Source: Brachynemurus nebulosus
Lineage: Eukaryota > Arthropoda > Insecta > Neuroptera > Myrmeleontidae
Assembly: GCA_035578155.1 (NCBI GenBank)
Contig: JAPWDM010000017.1
Coordinates: 1,636,001-1,700,000 of the forward strand
Length of the DNA: 64,000 nt
Direction of reading: 5' to 3'
The notes beneath the pieces were generated by a model. The model had not been told where the DNA came from and did no database searches. It saw nothing but the letters and a program-made list of their open reading frames with translations. This document shows, one piece after another, positions 11,881 through 23,548 of the stretch. The translations under genes and the position numbers were made by a program. Positions within the stretch are counted from its first letter, which is position 1; each line of letters opens with the position of its first letter.

Positions 11881-13257
11881 ATGTACACACATTATGTAAA
11901 TTTACATATTTCATAATTTCATAACTATAGTAACAAAATATAATGTAAATAAATTGAATATTGTAGTTTAGAAATTTTTCTGAATCTGAAATTGTAACGT
12001 AGTAATGCCCAATAATCCCTCCGGTGTTATTGGTGTGCGGAATTAGTTAGCACACACGCACCCACTATTTTCGCTCCATCAACCAGTAGCGGATCCTGAA
12101 TATTCCTAACAGAGAGTTGGCAATTGTGCTGGACCCATTTTATTTTTTAGAGGAGACGTGGATTCAGGAACTCTACTAATGGTTTGGATACTTATGTAAA
12201 ATCAACGCCAAAAATTGAGAAAGAAATTTCCATAAAAAAAATTCTTTTCTGGATTGGGATACGATGTTTTGTGAAAATTTACGGAAAGGACCGCTGGAGG
12301 AAACAGGTAAATGGAATTTTGTTGGAAGCGATTTAGGGTGACGTAAAACCCATGTGGTAAAATTAACTTACCAGATGACTTCCGTGATGATAATCCCCTA
12401 AACTAGTTGGATGAAATATTTTTTTCAAAGGTTTAATACTGCATGTCCGGCAGTACAAAATAAATATAAAAAAACCTCTTCCGGAGGTGTTCCTCTGTTT
12501 TCTTCATCCGAAGATTTAGGGTCCAATATATAAAAAAAAATCAAACGATTCGTTTTTCTCAAATTTATTAATTCCGAAAGTTATTTTCACTTCCGATAAT
12601 CAGTACACTTCCGATAATTTCACAAAATTTAAATTAATTTTACATAGTTGTTAAAATTTACGACATTTAAACCCGAAAAAAATATTTTACATTTTTTGTT
12701 GTTCAGAACGAAAATCAAAACGATTTCTCAAGTTAAAAATTTATTTTATGATGTACGATGAGACGGCATGAGAGATGTTATCAGCCCAGTGGCTAAATTA
12801 AAAGAGAGTGCTTAAGAGAAATTGAACATTTAATTTTCCTTCTGTTTTTATAAAATTCTAGATGTTTTGTACAGATGTTATAATTATAATTGTAACATTT
12901 TTTGTAAACAAGTACAAGTTTTAATTAAATAACTGAGATTTTAAAATACTTATTGTTTATCTTATGTGAAAACAATTTTTTTTTTCTATTTCAGAATTCT
13001 GTAGAACAGAAGTTGTTCCACTGTTCAACAGATGGCACTCAATGTTTGATTTTATTGATTTTATGTTTTTATTGAAAATATATATAAGCTGCGCCACAAA
13101 ATCAAAGAAAGTGTTGCTAATTGTGTACCGAAAAATACAATAAATACACAATTGTCAATTTGGAGACAATTTAATGAATTTTGTGTTGCAAGCAACTACA
13201 AATTGGAAAAAGAAACTACTCAATGTTTCGCGTGAACAACGTCACGGGCACGGGTAG
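11881..13257. other. No recognisable gene
   Basis: AT-rich sequence. At about 12067 AGTAGCGGATCC resembles the start of CAGTGGCGGATCC-type short elements, but no matching end is found. At 12985-13165 a TATATATAAG box followed by AATAAA suggests an old promoter or LTR piece; no partner LTR is found. Confidence 0.35.
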
Positions 13258-14320
13258 TATACATATATAATTTTTTTTCCGCCTCCTTTTTTCATGTGTA
13301 GAGCACCCTTATGAACAGAAACAGCTGAAATTTGGTAAGTGGGGTTGAAAAAATGGGGAAAAAATACTATAAAATTGGGGTCAAATTTTGGATTTGACCC
13401 AACCTTTACGGGGGTGGTGGAGAGCAACGAAACAATAAAACTTTTCCAAACCGGTTGAAAATAATGTTTCGGTCAATTATCTACAACATATCCAAAATTC
13501 AGCTTCCTAGGACGATTTGGAGGGAGTAGAGAGGGAAAAAAGTATGTTGGCTGGATCTAACAGGCCCACAGCCCCTCAGAATTAACGTAGAGGGTTGAAA
13601 TTTGGTATGTTGATAGAGTTCGTACCTAGGTTGTGCTTTTTGGAAGTTTTAATATTTTACCCCCACCCTCACCGTTTTTAAACTACAATTTCATGTTTTT
13701 TTTTTGTTATGTTTTAGAAGTTTGTGCGACTCGTACCGGTCACCCAAATAAACCTAGAGGGCTGAAATATTGTATTCGGATTGAGCTGGTATCAATAGTG
13801 TGCCTTTTGGGGTCTTAACTTTTAACCCTTACACCCACGATTTTCACGCCAATATTTCCATGACTTTTTTCCGTCTTTTATAACACGCCTAGAGACTCTC
13901 TGAGTAAACCTAAAGGGCTAAAATTTTGTACAAGTATTGAGTTAGTATACAGTTAGTGCTTCTTACGGATTTCACAGTACCTTGCCCCCTACTTTTCCCA
14001 TTTTTACATCGGCATTCAATAGCGTTGTTATATATTATGTTGTTAAAATGATTTATTTTCATAATAATACAAGAGTGTTGTAGGCATAATAAATTTAAAG
14101 AAACAAATGAATTAAATCATTTATCACAAAATATGCAATATATATGTAACTAATTTAAAAAATGTTATTGATGTGATTTTTTATTTTATTTATAAAATAG
14201 GAAGTTTGGATTTTCTTCGAAAGAAAAAATGTCTTCAAAATATCCTTCCAGTTCACTGTTTAAGGTTCCTTTTTAATATTTAATAATAAAACAGAAAGGC
14301 TATTGGTGGATATGCATGGG
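13258..14320 (+). mobile_element. HINE copy, central part (interrupted by a hAT-like element)
   Basis: Sequence from the post-microsatellite point (TTTCATGTGTAGAGC) matches 43430-44300 throughout, including AGCTGAAATTTGGTAAGTGG, CTTTTCCAAACCGGTTGAAA and the tandem module 'CTAGAGGGCTGAAAT...GTGCCTTTTGGGG...ACTTTTAACCC' at about 13565, 13745 and 13905. It breaks at GTAGGAAT (14320-14327) and resumes at 17751. The 5' end is missing. Confidence 0.85.
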
Positions 14321-14344
14321 TAGGAATTAGGGTTGCTAACTCTA

Positions 14345-15472
14345 CACGGAGAGAAAATTCATAGAAAAATTACTGTGCTCAGCACTACAATCGACGTGTA
14401 AAAGCCGAACATATTCAATTTTGTACGGTAAAAATATAAAAATTATAATTAATCATAGAAAATTTAAAGGATAGAATCTGCCATAGGGTCCTAGACGAAC
14501 TAATATATTTTATCATGCTGTCTTATAATTTTTCAAATGCTATCTGCTAATAGTAGAAAGAAAGAAAGAGAAAGAAGTTATGAATGCTGTTGAGCATGAC
14601 CCCACTCATACATGAAAGTTACATAGCCAGGCTGGTGTAACGACCAAGCACCTTGATAGTGCAAGCAGTATTCATTAGACTGTCTTACAGGACGGACGGT
14701 CACCGTTTACATACATGTACATACATTCATCATTTTGTTACTTCACTATCTTCAGTATTAGAATATACTGTTGCCAATCATTTTTGTTATTTTGAAATGT
14801 GTCAAGTTTATTTATTATTTATGTATAATTGATTATGAAGTAAATATACGTTACACTCATTGGAAATACAGTCTCCTTTATTTTGGTAATCATCACCAAC
14901 ACACAACAATGATTTTAAACAAAAAAAAAATGATATCTCATTAACTATTAATCGTAGAGAGGTCATTTTGTTCGTAAAGCGATTTTCTAAAAATTGTACG
15001 CATTATGTCTAGATCTTGCATTCATAGTTTTTGAGATATTCTACTATTAAGTTAAAACAACGTGCATTCTCCTACTAACAGAAGAAAGAATCGAAGGTCG
15101 GAAAAGATCGGGCATTTTCGAAGTTTTTCGAAGCAGGTTTGAATACGTTTATTGTTCCTCAGTGCGTACAGCCCAACCAACATAAGGTTGCTGGTCAGAT
15201 TCACAAATGAAAGAGTACGACAACAAGAATTAAGCTATAACATATATGCATAAAAGTGTGATAGAAGTTGTGTTAGCACATTAAATTTTACCATGCCAGC
15301 ACAACAATTTTTATGAAGCCATGACTAATACTCTGTACGTTTAAATTTAATATTTACATGATCGTAAAATATTTTTTACTTTTGTCGTCGATCGCGCACG
15401 CATTATAAGAGAGCATGGTAATTTTTCTGAAATTTTCTTTACAAAAATTATATGATTTTTCTCTCCGTGTAC
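14345..15472. mobile_element. TIR element with ACACGGAGAGAAAA ends
   Basis: The left end ACACGGAGAGAAAATTCATA and right end TTTTTCTCTCCGTGT are inverted over about 17 bp. It sits 17 bp inside the left tip of the hAT-like element. Similar ACAC(A/G)GA(G)A-rich ends occur at about 29846-35037. No transposase is seen. Target duplication is not clear. Confidence 0.6.
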
Positions 15473-16496
15473 CAATGAATATTTCGGGATTTAATGGGGA
15501 AAAAATCGGGACGGTACAAGTAAAATCGGTACTTAAAAAAAAAAAAACAAATGTTTTTAATCAGCTAGTAGGAAAGATAATATATGTATCTTTTTATTTT
15601 TATTATTTGTTACTAACAGCTACATATTTAAACCATGATCTTACAAACCTTTAAACAAAACAATTTCTTGAAGATAATATTACAATAATATTTCTTTATT
15701 TTATTTTATTAAATTAAAAATAGTTTTTTTAATTTTTGGATTTTTAATTTTTTTAGTTACGTGGTCCTGAAAAATCACGTAACTTATGCATTTACTCATT
15801 CGTCTTCATAAGTGATCATTAATTCCCTATACACATCGGTGGCGCTTTCCACTAAAAAAAGTTAGGCAGTGAGATATTTTTCATTCAAACGTACATTATC
15901 AGTGCACCACTAAATCGTTGTAGTATGTTTGCTCTTGAATTATTTTTAGTTAAAAAAATGACCGATCGTTTTTGGACGGAATTTGGTGGCAGCACGTGAT
16001 GGTAAGATATATATCATTAAAATCCATACATACCAACATACCTAAATCTGTATTATACCGACACAATTGGACCTACATACCGACACAATTAGATGGCCCT
16101 ATATATATACAATATAGATACCTGTATTATATCAGTATACTTTGTGTCGTTATCTAATGATCTTTCACATCGACCTCCAGGAAGACATCGCTAGAGGGCA
16201 ATACTGACCAACTGTTAGAAATACTATTTTGACATAATTGAATGCAATACCTTGTATCTTACAAAATTAGATAATTCTCTGTTACTTTAAAAGTTTTCAT
16301 AATTACAGTGGAAGTAATACTGAATGTAGATGTAATACTGAATGAAATTAGATGAATGAATAAATTAATTCAATAATTCAATAATAAAATTAATAGAATG
16401 AGAATTAGAATTTTTATTTTGTTTTAAGCATCCGCTTATACAAAAGAGTTACAATTATCTTTCTGTTTTTATAAATTGGTACTATAGTAATAATAA
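15473..16496. other. Interior of the hAT-like element, no gene seen
   Basis: AT-rich sequence. A small hairpin TTACGTGGTCC / ATCACGTAA lies near 15755-15785, and a doubled phrase 'TACCGACACAATT(G/A)GA' lies at about 16055-16095. Confidence 0.4.
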
Positions 16497-16837
16497 ATTC
16501 GCCAAGTGTGTGTCGGACACGCATTATCAAAGTGACGTGGTCAATAGCTAATTTTTCACAATTTTTAGGATCAAATGTAGGAAATTTAATAGTACGTATC
16601 GACGGCTTACTGCTAGAACCACGTATGTCGATTTTTCACTGTTTTGAGATAATTAGATATAAATATTGAGAATCATCTTATACTGATCATAGGCTAATAA
16701 AAATTTCTTTTTATTTTATTTATCAGAATGAAAGTTATTTAACAATAACAAAACCTCGTATCTCCAAATTTCAAATTATGTCATAATTTAATGGTATGTT
16801 ACCATGCGAGGGTCGATACAGAAGTGCTCAGTCGTTT

Positions 16838-16931
16838 AGTCGAATTTTTCACAGAAAAAATTCGACGAGGCGAGAGTAGAGGCGCCATCCGTTTTCGGAC
16901 CCGTAGAACACGATTCTGAAGACAAAATTTG

Positions 16932-17019
<88 letters not shown>

Positions 17020-17222
17020 CGTGGCTCCTTTTTGCATGTGTAGGGCCCCCTTATGAACGAACTGAGCTGAAATTTGGTAAGTGGGGCTGACAAAATGGGG
17101 CATCAATACTATAAAATGGGGTCAAATTTTGGATTCGACCTAACCTTTAAAGGGGTGGTGGGGGGCAACAAAGCAATAAAACTTTTCCAAACCGATTGAA
17201 AATAATGTTTCGGTCAATTATC
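16838..17222 (+). mobile_element. HINE 5' part with (TA)n and first inner module
   Basis: AGTCGAATTTTTC start, then GCGAGAGTAGAGGC, TTTTCGGACCCGTAG and AACACGATTCTG, a TA tract at 16934-17016, then GCATGTGTAGGGCCCCC and CTTTTCCAAACCGATTGAAA. It breaks after GGTCAATTATCT, inside the inner module. Confidence 0.85.
16934..17016. repeat. (TA)n microsatellite inside a HINE
   Basis: A TA tract at the standard HINE position. Confidence 0.95.
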
Positions 17223-17750
17223 TCAAAAGAGTGAAAAATCGACATACGTTGTTCTAGCAGTAATCCGTCAATACGTACTATTAAATTTCCTACATTTGAT
17301 CCTAAAAATTGTGAAAAATTAGCTACTGACCACGTAACTGTGATAATGCGTGTCCAGCACGCACTTGGTGAATTTTTTTTTTTTGCTTATCAACTGTATT
17401 AGTTTTGGAGAAAACATTTTTCTTAAAGTTGTGCCGTCGTTGGCATTGACGTATTTCATGTACGTCAAATAATTTCTCCCATTTTTTGAAGGGATTTTAA
17501 TGAGTTAATCTAGCAATACTGTAAGCTGTATAAGTTATAAATCAGTAGACAGAGTACACTTTATCAGTAGGTACAGCAAATATACTTACTTCCTTGGCCC
17601 TCATGACATGCAAGCGCGATAATTTGTAAACAACAATAGCGAGACTGGGGGGGGGGCAATTAGCATACCGCCACTACTGTTGTCGGGACGCGGGACACAT
17701 AGGCTTAACATCGGGACATCCCGAATAAATCGGGACAGTTGGCAACCCTA

Positions 17751-18012
17751 GTAGGAATCCCCCCAAACGAATTGTTTCGGTATTTTTTCATTATAACTGC
17801 TATCGATATAAAATTGAAATTTATTGAGATTCAGCCCTTGAAAACTTAAACTCTTTTTTAAAGCCCTGATCAGTCGAACTCTCATCATTAGTTTTAAAAT
17901 CACCAAAATGGCAATTCGCCTGTAGCCTTTCAATCACATTTAGATATCTTGAAAATACCGAAGATGTAGCGAAAAATTCGACTCCTGTGATGGGGCCCCG
18001 CTGCTCACGGCG
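17751..18012 (+). mobile_element. HINE 3' end (continues 13258-14320)
   Basis: It resumes with GTAGGAATCC and runs to the shared terminus: GCGAAAAATTCGACT, then CTGTGATGGGGCCCC, GCTGCTCACGGCG and a T run. The subterminal AAAAATTCGACT is the inverse of the 5' start, and the hairpin stem (ACGG partner) lies just outside it. Confidence 0.85.
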
Positions 18013-18765
18013 TTTTTTATTTTATTAATGAGCCACTGCCAACTTGTTTTTGTTGAAATATACTACATGTTACTATCAACAGTATACTAGATATACCTAT
18101 TGTATTGCTTAGCCGAGAAATATCAGTGCCGAAGGAATAAATAAAAATTTTATTGACATTTGAAAGCTAACACTTGAAAAAGAAAATGCTACCTTTTAGA
18201 TAAATTTTATAAATTGTGTTTTATGTATCTGTAACAACACAATGGCGTTATATTTTAAATTTTTATTACTTCATTCAATTTAATTTAATTTGTTTTTGTC
18301 TTTTTATTATTTTTGGTACCTACGAATTTGTATATCATCCATCAAATTTTAATAAAGTAACTTTATCGTTTCAAATTTGCTTATACTAGCAGCACCCATA
18401 ACAATTTTATTTCGAGTAAATAAGCAAAATTTTTAGTGCTATTGCACACTGTTGAAAATAAACTATGTATTTTATATTTTCTAAAATATCTATGCAAGTA
18501 CATGTTTGCATTTTTTATAAACTGAGATCGAACTTCTGCGAAATTAACGGTAACAAAATATTTGTGTAGTTAGTAGGTATTTCGAAAGCAAAACATTTAG
18601 GTATAAACTATGAAAAATTAGATATTTGAATGATTTTAATAAAAAATGAAAAACACAAATTGGAAACAGCTCTACAAAAAGGAAAAACTAGGTAAAACTT
18701 TTTACAAAGGTAATTAAATTTTAACTATGTAGTTATGCACTTCAGTTTGTATTAGACGTAAACAT
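18013..18765. other. No recognisable gene
   Basis: AT-rich sequence without coding features or clear repeats. Confidence 0.4.
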
Positions 18766-19865
18766 AGAATCAATAAAGTATCTGGGACTTAGTCTTGACT
18801 GTTGATTGACCTGGAAGGAGAATATTAACAAAGAGGTGACAAAGGCTAATAGCACGTTATGGATCTACAGAAAGACCTGTGGAGCCAAGTCGAACCTAGG
18901 TGGTACGGTGGCTCTAGACGGGGATCATAAGGCCTTCTGTTACTTATCGCCCAAACAAAACTAAACAAATTTCAAAGATCAGTTTATTTAAGAATAACGG
19001 ATTCTATGCGTAGCTATTCCCTTGAATGCCCTAAAGATGCTACAGGGCCAGTTTCATGTAAGTATCTTGGAAAAAAGGGCTCAGCTATTTTAGACGGGCT
19101 TCTGTATCCTTTGATAAAAAGTCACCGAATCTCATAAAATCTCTGTACAATTTGAACGGAAGTGCCATGTGACTATACCTTCTAGGGGGACAGAATGTTT
19201 GGTTAGATGACTATGAGAGCTATCAAGTGACCAGGCTTTCATTGCCTCTAATATAAGTTCTTATGTCACAGTTTTTCAGGCTGAGGTTTTTGCTGTTCTG
19301 AGCTATGTAAAACAAATATTGGGGATGTCGGGAATAAGAGGATACATTAATATTTATTCCGATAGTCAGGCGGCCCCAGAGACATTAAGAAATATCAAAA
19401 CAACATAAAAATGGTATGCGAATGTCAGGATATATTGGATAATCTCGCAGATCGGCACCAAGTAAGTCTTCTTTGGGTCCTAAGACACTAGAATATTGAG
19501 TGGAATGAAATAGCATATTAGTTGACCAGAACAGTTTCCAGCACTCCGTTCCTGGGGCTGAAACCTGTGTTGGCGATTTATATACAGAGAAAAAGATACT
19601 AGAGCTAGAAAAGCTCAAGATTTTACAAATGAGTCGTGGGAATTGCTCAAAGGGGTGTATTTAGAACTTTGAAAGTTGATTGGTCTTCCGACAGGACACA
19701 ACAAATTCAAGCAACTTGCATTGATCTTGTGCACAGACGTAACCTTTAGGAAATGTGGTAGGGAGAAAGATTCCTTTCACTATATTTTTTGTAGCTGTGA
19801 TGCAAGCTATAACACTGGACAACACAATGTTTTCTTCCGTGCAATATTTACACATATTCCTACGT
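18766..19865 (+). pseudogene. LINE relic: RT C-terminus plus RNase H (R1/Jockey-like)
   Basis: Translation in shifting frames shows the end of an RT (KYLGLSLD, stop, LTWKENI), a linker, then RNase H signatures: FQAEVFAVL with the catalytic Glu, IYSDSQAA with the catalytic Asp (about 19357-19380), and VSLLWVPRH...NIE.NEIA (about 19460-19515), the usual 'WVPGHxGIxGNExAD' block. A CRKCG/HYIF.C zinc-knuckle-like tail follows (about 19745-19800). Many stops and frameshifts make it inactive. RNase H after RT points to the R1/I/Jockey group of LINEs, distinct from the two other RTs in this window. Confidence 0.75.
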
Positions 19866-19939
19866 ATTTTTATGAGTAGAATTCAAATTTTTAATCATAA
19901 TTGTTCCATCACGTAAGTTTTTTCTTATAGGAGCTAGTC

Positions 19940-20235
19940 AATAATAATAATAATGGGGGTTTAACGTCTGTTCTTCAGACATTCTTATCTATAATAAACG
20001 CCATCCACATCATTATTTTTGTACTTTATTTATACACATTACAATTACTTAGCATTATGATGTAGGTGGAGGATGGGGGAAGTAGTGATGGGGCTAGGAT
20101 TGGGCAGTATGTCTCTGCAGCCTTCTTCTTAAGAAACCATGCCGATATTCATCTGGAGATGTGAAGGGAATCTGCAGAAAACCTTCACAAGCACAGCCAG
20201 CCGCGAAATTCGGACCCTTGACCTACCAGTCGGCG
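19940..20235 (-). repeat. Possible SINE-like repeat with tRNA-like patch
   Basis: Phrases such as ATGCCGATATTCATCTGGAG and, on the minus strand, CAAGGGTCCGAATTTCGCGG recall a class of arthropod short repeats with a B-box-like GGGTCCGAATT. No A box or poly-A tail can be fixed, so this is tentative. Confidence 0.3.
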
Positions 20236-20660
20236 TACCAGTTTCTAAGAATGAAAACTATAGACAAGAATGGACAAGGTTTTTATATTTAGAAGGGAAG
20301 TTTCCCAAACTTACAATTAGTGATGCTAAAATCAAAGAAGACATCTTTGCAGGCCTACAGATAAAAGAATTGATAAAATATGATAATTTCGAAAGCAGAC
20401 GTATGGACTTGGATATGTGGACAACCTACTGAAAGCATATTATAGTGATTTGGGTTGCAAAATGTCACTCAAAATCCGGTTCCTTCGTTTCCACAGAATC
20501 TAGGATATTTAAGTAGTGAGCATAAGAGACGGTTTCATTCAGTTATTTCACGTATGGAAAAATGGTACCAGGGAAAATGGAATGCAAGAATGCTGACTAA
20601 CTACTGCTGGACCTTTAAAAAAGATATACCAGAAGCGAAAAAATTCAAAAAAATCTTTTG
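20236..20660 (+). pseudogene. Relic of an arthropod transposon-associated protein of unknown function
   Basis: Two frames together give a family I recognise from many arthropod genomes as 'uncharacterized protein'. The first part has KIKEDIFAGLQIKELIKYD.F (20320-20400). The second part, in another frame, has LGCKMSLKIRFL, then FPQNLGYLSSEHKRRFH, MEKWYQGKWNARML and YCWTFKKD (about 20450-20640). The stretch normally lying between them (about 25-30 residues ending before LGC) is deleted and at least one frameshift is present. Function is unknown; genomic abundance suggests a link with a DNA transposon. It is not functional here. Confidence 0.6.
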
Positions 20661-21084
20661 CAACTATCTTTTAATGTACCAAACCTGGATCCGTATTGGA
20701 GTAAATTTGTATTAATTGTAATATATTTATTGGATTGTTACAATAAAACCTTGCGGATTGGGAAGAAACTGTTTTCATTTTTGGATTCAGCGTATAAAAT
20801 GCTGTAAAGATCAGACATTAAACCCGTTAGGACAAAAAAAAAAATGATTGATGATGTTGACAAACGTTGTCATAACCGTTTTTGCCCAGTTTTCTTGCAA
20901 CTTTGATTATTTTCTGGATTGTTTCTAACGTTAGAATAACGTTTAATAGTAATTTTTTACTATGAAATCCGACCAGCTTAAATTAAGAAAAGACTGAAAT
21001 AGCTGAAATAGCTGAAATAAGGAAAGACTGAAATTAGAAATAGCTGGGGTAGGCGGCGCCTACCCCGCATACCTGGAATAACCG
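20661..21084. other. No recognisable gene
   Basis: Short tandem phrases GACTGAAATAGCTGAAATA at about 20990-21030. A palindrome GGGGTAGGCGGCGCCTACCCC (about 21044-21064) forms a perfect short hairpin. Confidence 0.5.
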
Positions 21085-21216
21085 CCACTGAGTTTTGAAA
21101 CCAACAAAATGACAAATCGCTTGTAGACTTTCAATTACATTTCTCTTGTAGACATTCAATACCGAATATGAAAGGAAAAATTCGACTTCCGTGATGGGGC
21201 CCTGCTGCTCACGGCG
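21085..21216 (+). mobile_element. HINE 3' end fragment
   Basis: It matches the last about 130 bp of other copies: GTTTTGAAACCAACAAAATG, CGCTTGTAGACTTTCAAT, CAATACCGAA, AAAATTCGACTTCCGTGATG, GCTGCTCACGGCG, then a T run. Confidence 0.85.
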
Positions 21217-22288
21217 TTTTTTTGCATTCACTTGAAGTTTCTTTTATTCTAAGAACGACTCGAGGTAGCGAGTTCAATTCAGTTATTGCTGTGCTAAATA
21301 ATTCTGAATTTTTGATTTGGGCCTAACTCTACACAAAAAATTCTAACAAAAATCGAATTCGTATCACTATATCAAAACAAAAGTCTCACCACCCTACAAA
21401 TTAAAATGTAATTTTCCAAATCAGTGACGGTAAAACTTTATTTAATATTACTATTTCGATGGCTGAAAATCATTAAATAGTGAACAGCACCTAGTGGCAG
21501 GTACACCATTATAAAAAGTAGATATTAAATTGTTTACGATTCAACAGAGTTCCAATTTTCGATCAAATACATAAATATATATTTATAGATATACCAATAG
21601 AAATGTAATCATATAACGACATACTATAATTACAAGCGTAGTAACCAAACCGATAAAACTAGTTTACTCCGGTTGTTAGTAAATTCTAAGAATTTGAAGC
21701 AACATATGTGCGTATAAAGCTGAAGATGAGGTGGCTACGTACGACTCTTTACTTATATTCTTCAAAGAAATATGCTCCTTTTATGAACTAGGTACTCATT
21801 TTATTGATGTACATTCAAACACAACACAAAACTGTAAACGTTACCGAAGTGGTACGAAGAAGACGAAAATGAACCCATACAATACAAAACCGCCGGTTGA
21901 GTCACTACTTAGCTAGTTGTATGTATGTACTTATATCCCAGCAATTTTTATCAAACTGAAAGCTTTTAAGTAAAAACCAATAAACTGGTTTGTTGTTGTT
22001 TTCTTTACGATGAAACGAAAATTTATGACAAGATGAATCTTTCTTTTACCTCTCATCACCACAGCATCACTTGAACCATTTTACAATAAATACGTTTTAT
22101 CTTTTACGAAAGTCATTCAATTCTTTGCGAATTCAATAAGTGAATATTATATTTGATACACACTGTTGTTCTTAATATTATTTTTTTTTTTTTTTTTTTT
22201 TAAATCAAAATAATATCTCTATTTTTCATTTTTAAAAATCTTAGTTAATTCTAGGAGAAAAGAGAGAAAAAATTAGATTCCAGGTTAT
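21217..22288. other. No recognisable gene
   Basis: AT-rich sequence with a T23 run near 22181-22203. No coding features are seen. Confidence 0.4.
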
Positions 22289-22300
22289 TATAACAAAACT

Positions 22301-23548
22301 GTGTATATAAATATAGATAGTTCTCACAGTATTTTATCGCTCTTTTATGCTGATGACCTGGTTCTCTTGGCTAGTACACCGTATAGACTACAAAAGGCTT
22401 TAAAAGCTCTTGAGCTATATTGTCATAATAACCAGTTACTAATCAACACAGAAAAATCTAAAATTATGGTCTTTCAACGAGCAGGACGGCTGCCCTCGAC
22501 TCTCTCGTTCGAGATTAACTCGCATAAATTAGAAATTGTAAATAAATTCGAATATCTGGGTATCATATTCAACAGTTCGGGACGTTTTCTAAATGCTAGC
22601 TACCACATGGTTGCAAAAGCTAATTCAGCAATAGCGAATACGAAAGAAATAATGTTGAAAACCAAAATGCAATCTCATAACGCAAGAATGTGTCTTTATC
22701 AATCCGTTATTTTAAGCACATTATTATACTCATCTGAAATATGGGCCTTAGGTTACCCAGATATTGTAGAAAAACCTCAAGTTAAATTTTTTAAAACTTT
22801 GTACTATTTAAACCACTCAACTCCAGGGTATATAATTAGGCGTGAATTTAATTGTAATAAAATTATTACCAGTGTCGTTAAAAGGTCATTAAAGTGGTTA
22901 TGTAAACTACTAAGTATGGATAGTAACCGAATTCCGCGTATTTGCTTTAACAGATTATTTAACCTGAGTAATTCAAACCTTAATAATATTAAATATAACT
23001 GGGTTTCCCAGCTCAAAGTGTACTTCTCCTTGACAAACAACGATCATTTATGGTCAAATCTATCATCAGATACTCTCAAAGAACACCTGAATAATTTTAT
23101 TGCTGATCTTAATTATTATTATATCACGCAAGACCAAGAATCAATCTCTAACTCAACCTACGCAACGCTTTACAACCGCTTAGAGCACGCCACCGTGCTC
23201 GACTACTGTGTACCATTAAGAAAACTTAGAGTTATGTTCCAACTGCGCACTGTAAATAATCGAGCGATGTCGTTCTATATCAATGGAAACAGTTATATTA
23301 TTGACCCAAATATGAGCTGTACTATTTGCAATCTCTACGAAAACGAAACTTTATACCATATTTTAATAAGATGTCCCATGTATGAACATTTAAGAAATTG
23401 GTACTTACACAAATACACATTGAGCCCAATTGATGGGGATAACTTCTGTGAAATTCTGCTTAATATAGCCAATACAGCCCAACTTAATGACGTTTTTTAT
23501 TTCATGGAATGTGCCTTAAAAATACGATCATTCATTATTAATGAATGA
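22301..23548 (+). CDS. LINE reverse transcriptase, C-terminal 415 codons
   Basis: An open frame without stops from the insertion point to TGA at 23546-23548. The apparent GTG start lies in the target duplication, so this is a fragment rather than a complete protein. Catalytic YADD is at residues 16-19. Typical LINE post-palm features follow: KSKIMVF (54-58), FEYLGIIF (83-90), LLYSSEIWAL (141-150). A zinc knuckle CTIC...H....C uses C340, C343, H353 and C358. Motif A, motif B and any endonuclease domain are missing, so it cannot act alone. It resembles the minus-strand RT at the left end of the window, supporting one clade for both; exact clade is uncertain. Confidence 0.9.
   Translation: MYINIDSSHSILSLFYADDLVLLASTPYRLQKALKALELYCHNNQLLINTEKSKIMVFQRAGRLPSTLSFEINSHKLEIVNKFEYLGIIFNSSGRFLNASYHMVAKANSAIANTKEIMLKTKMQSHNARMCLYQSVILSTLLYSSEIWALGYPDIVEKPQVKFFKTLYYLNHSTPGYIIRREFNCNKIITSVVKRSLKWLCKLLSMDSNRIPRICFNRLFNLSNSNLNNIKYNWVSQLKVYFSLTNNDHLWSNLSSDTLKEHLNNFIADLNYYYITQDQESISNSTYATLYNRLEHATVLDYCVPLRKLRVMFQLRTVNNRAMSFYINGNSYIIDPNMSCTICNLYENETLYHILIRCPMYEHLRNWYLHKYTLSPIDGDNFCEILLNIANTAQLNDVFYFMECALKIRSFIINE

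Larger units (their letters stand above)
16497..17372. mobile_element. Foldback element with TTCGCCAAGTG ends, containing a HINE piece
   Basis: Arms at 16497-16653 and 17221-17372 are inverted over about 150 bp (TTCGCCAAGTGTGTGTC outward, CGATTTTTCACT inward). A HINE 5' segment (16838-17222) lies between them and ends right at the right arm. The same outer end with TCAAGTGCGTGGTTGACACG also occurs alone at 37428. Confidence 0.75.
14328..17750. mobile_element. hAT-like element, 8 bp target duplication GTAGGAAT
   Basis: The ends are TAGGGTTGC(T/C)AAC and its inverse, flanked by the exact 8 bp duplication GTAGGAAT at 14320-14327 and 17751-17758. The compact HINE at 24081-24588 shows the unoccupied site (GGGTAGGAATGCCC at about 24320), which confirms both boundaries. 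An 8 bp duplication with short TIRs is the hAT signature. The interior holds phrases such as TCCCGAATAAATCGGGACAG near the right end and no recognisable transposase, so it is non-autonomous. It carries later insertions at 14345-15472 and 16497-17372. Confidence 0.85.

Noticed and set aside
12985..13190. Possible LTR (TATA box plus AATAAA)
   Set aside because: No second LTR, primer-binding site or gag/pol sequence in the window.
19940..20235. tRNA gene
   Set aside because: Only a B-box-like word is present; no cloverleaf could be drawn, so it is listed only as a possible SINE-like repeat.
22804..23040. 78-codon minus-strand frame inside the LINE
   Set aside because: It is antisense to a well supported reverse transcriptase frame.
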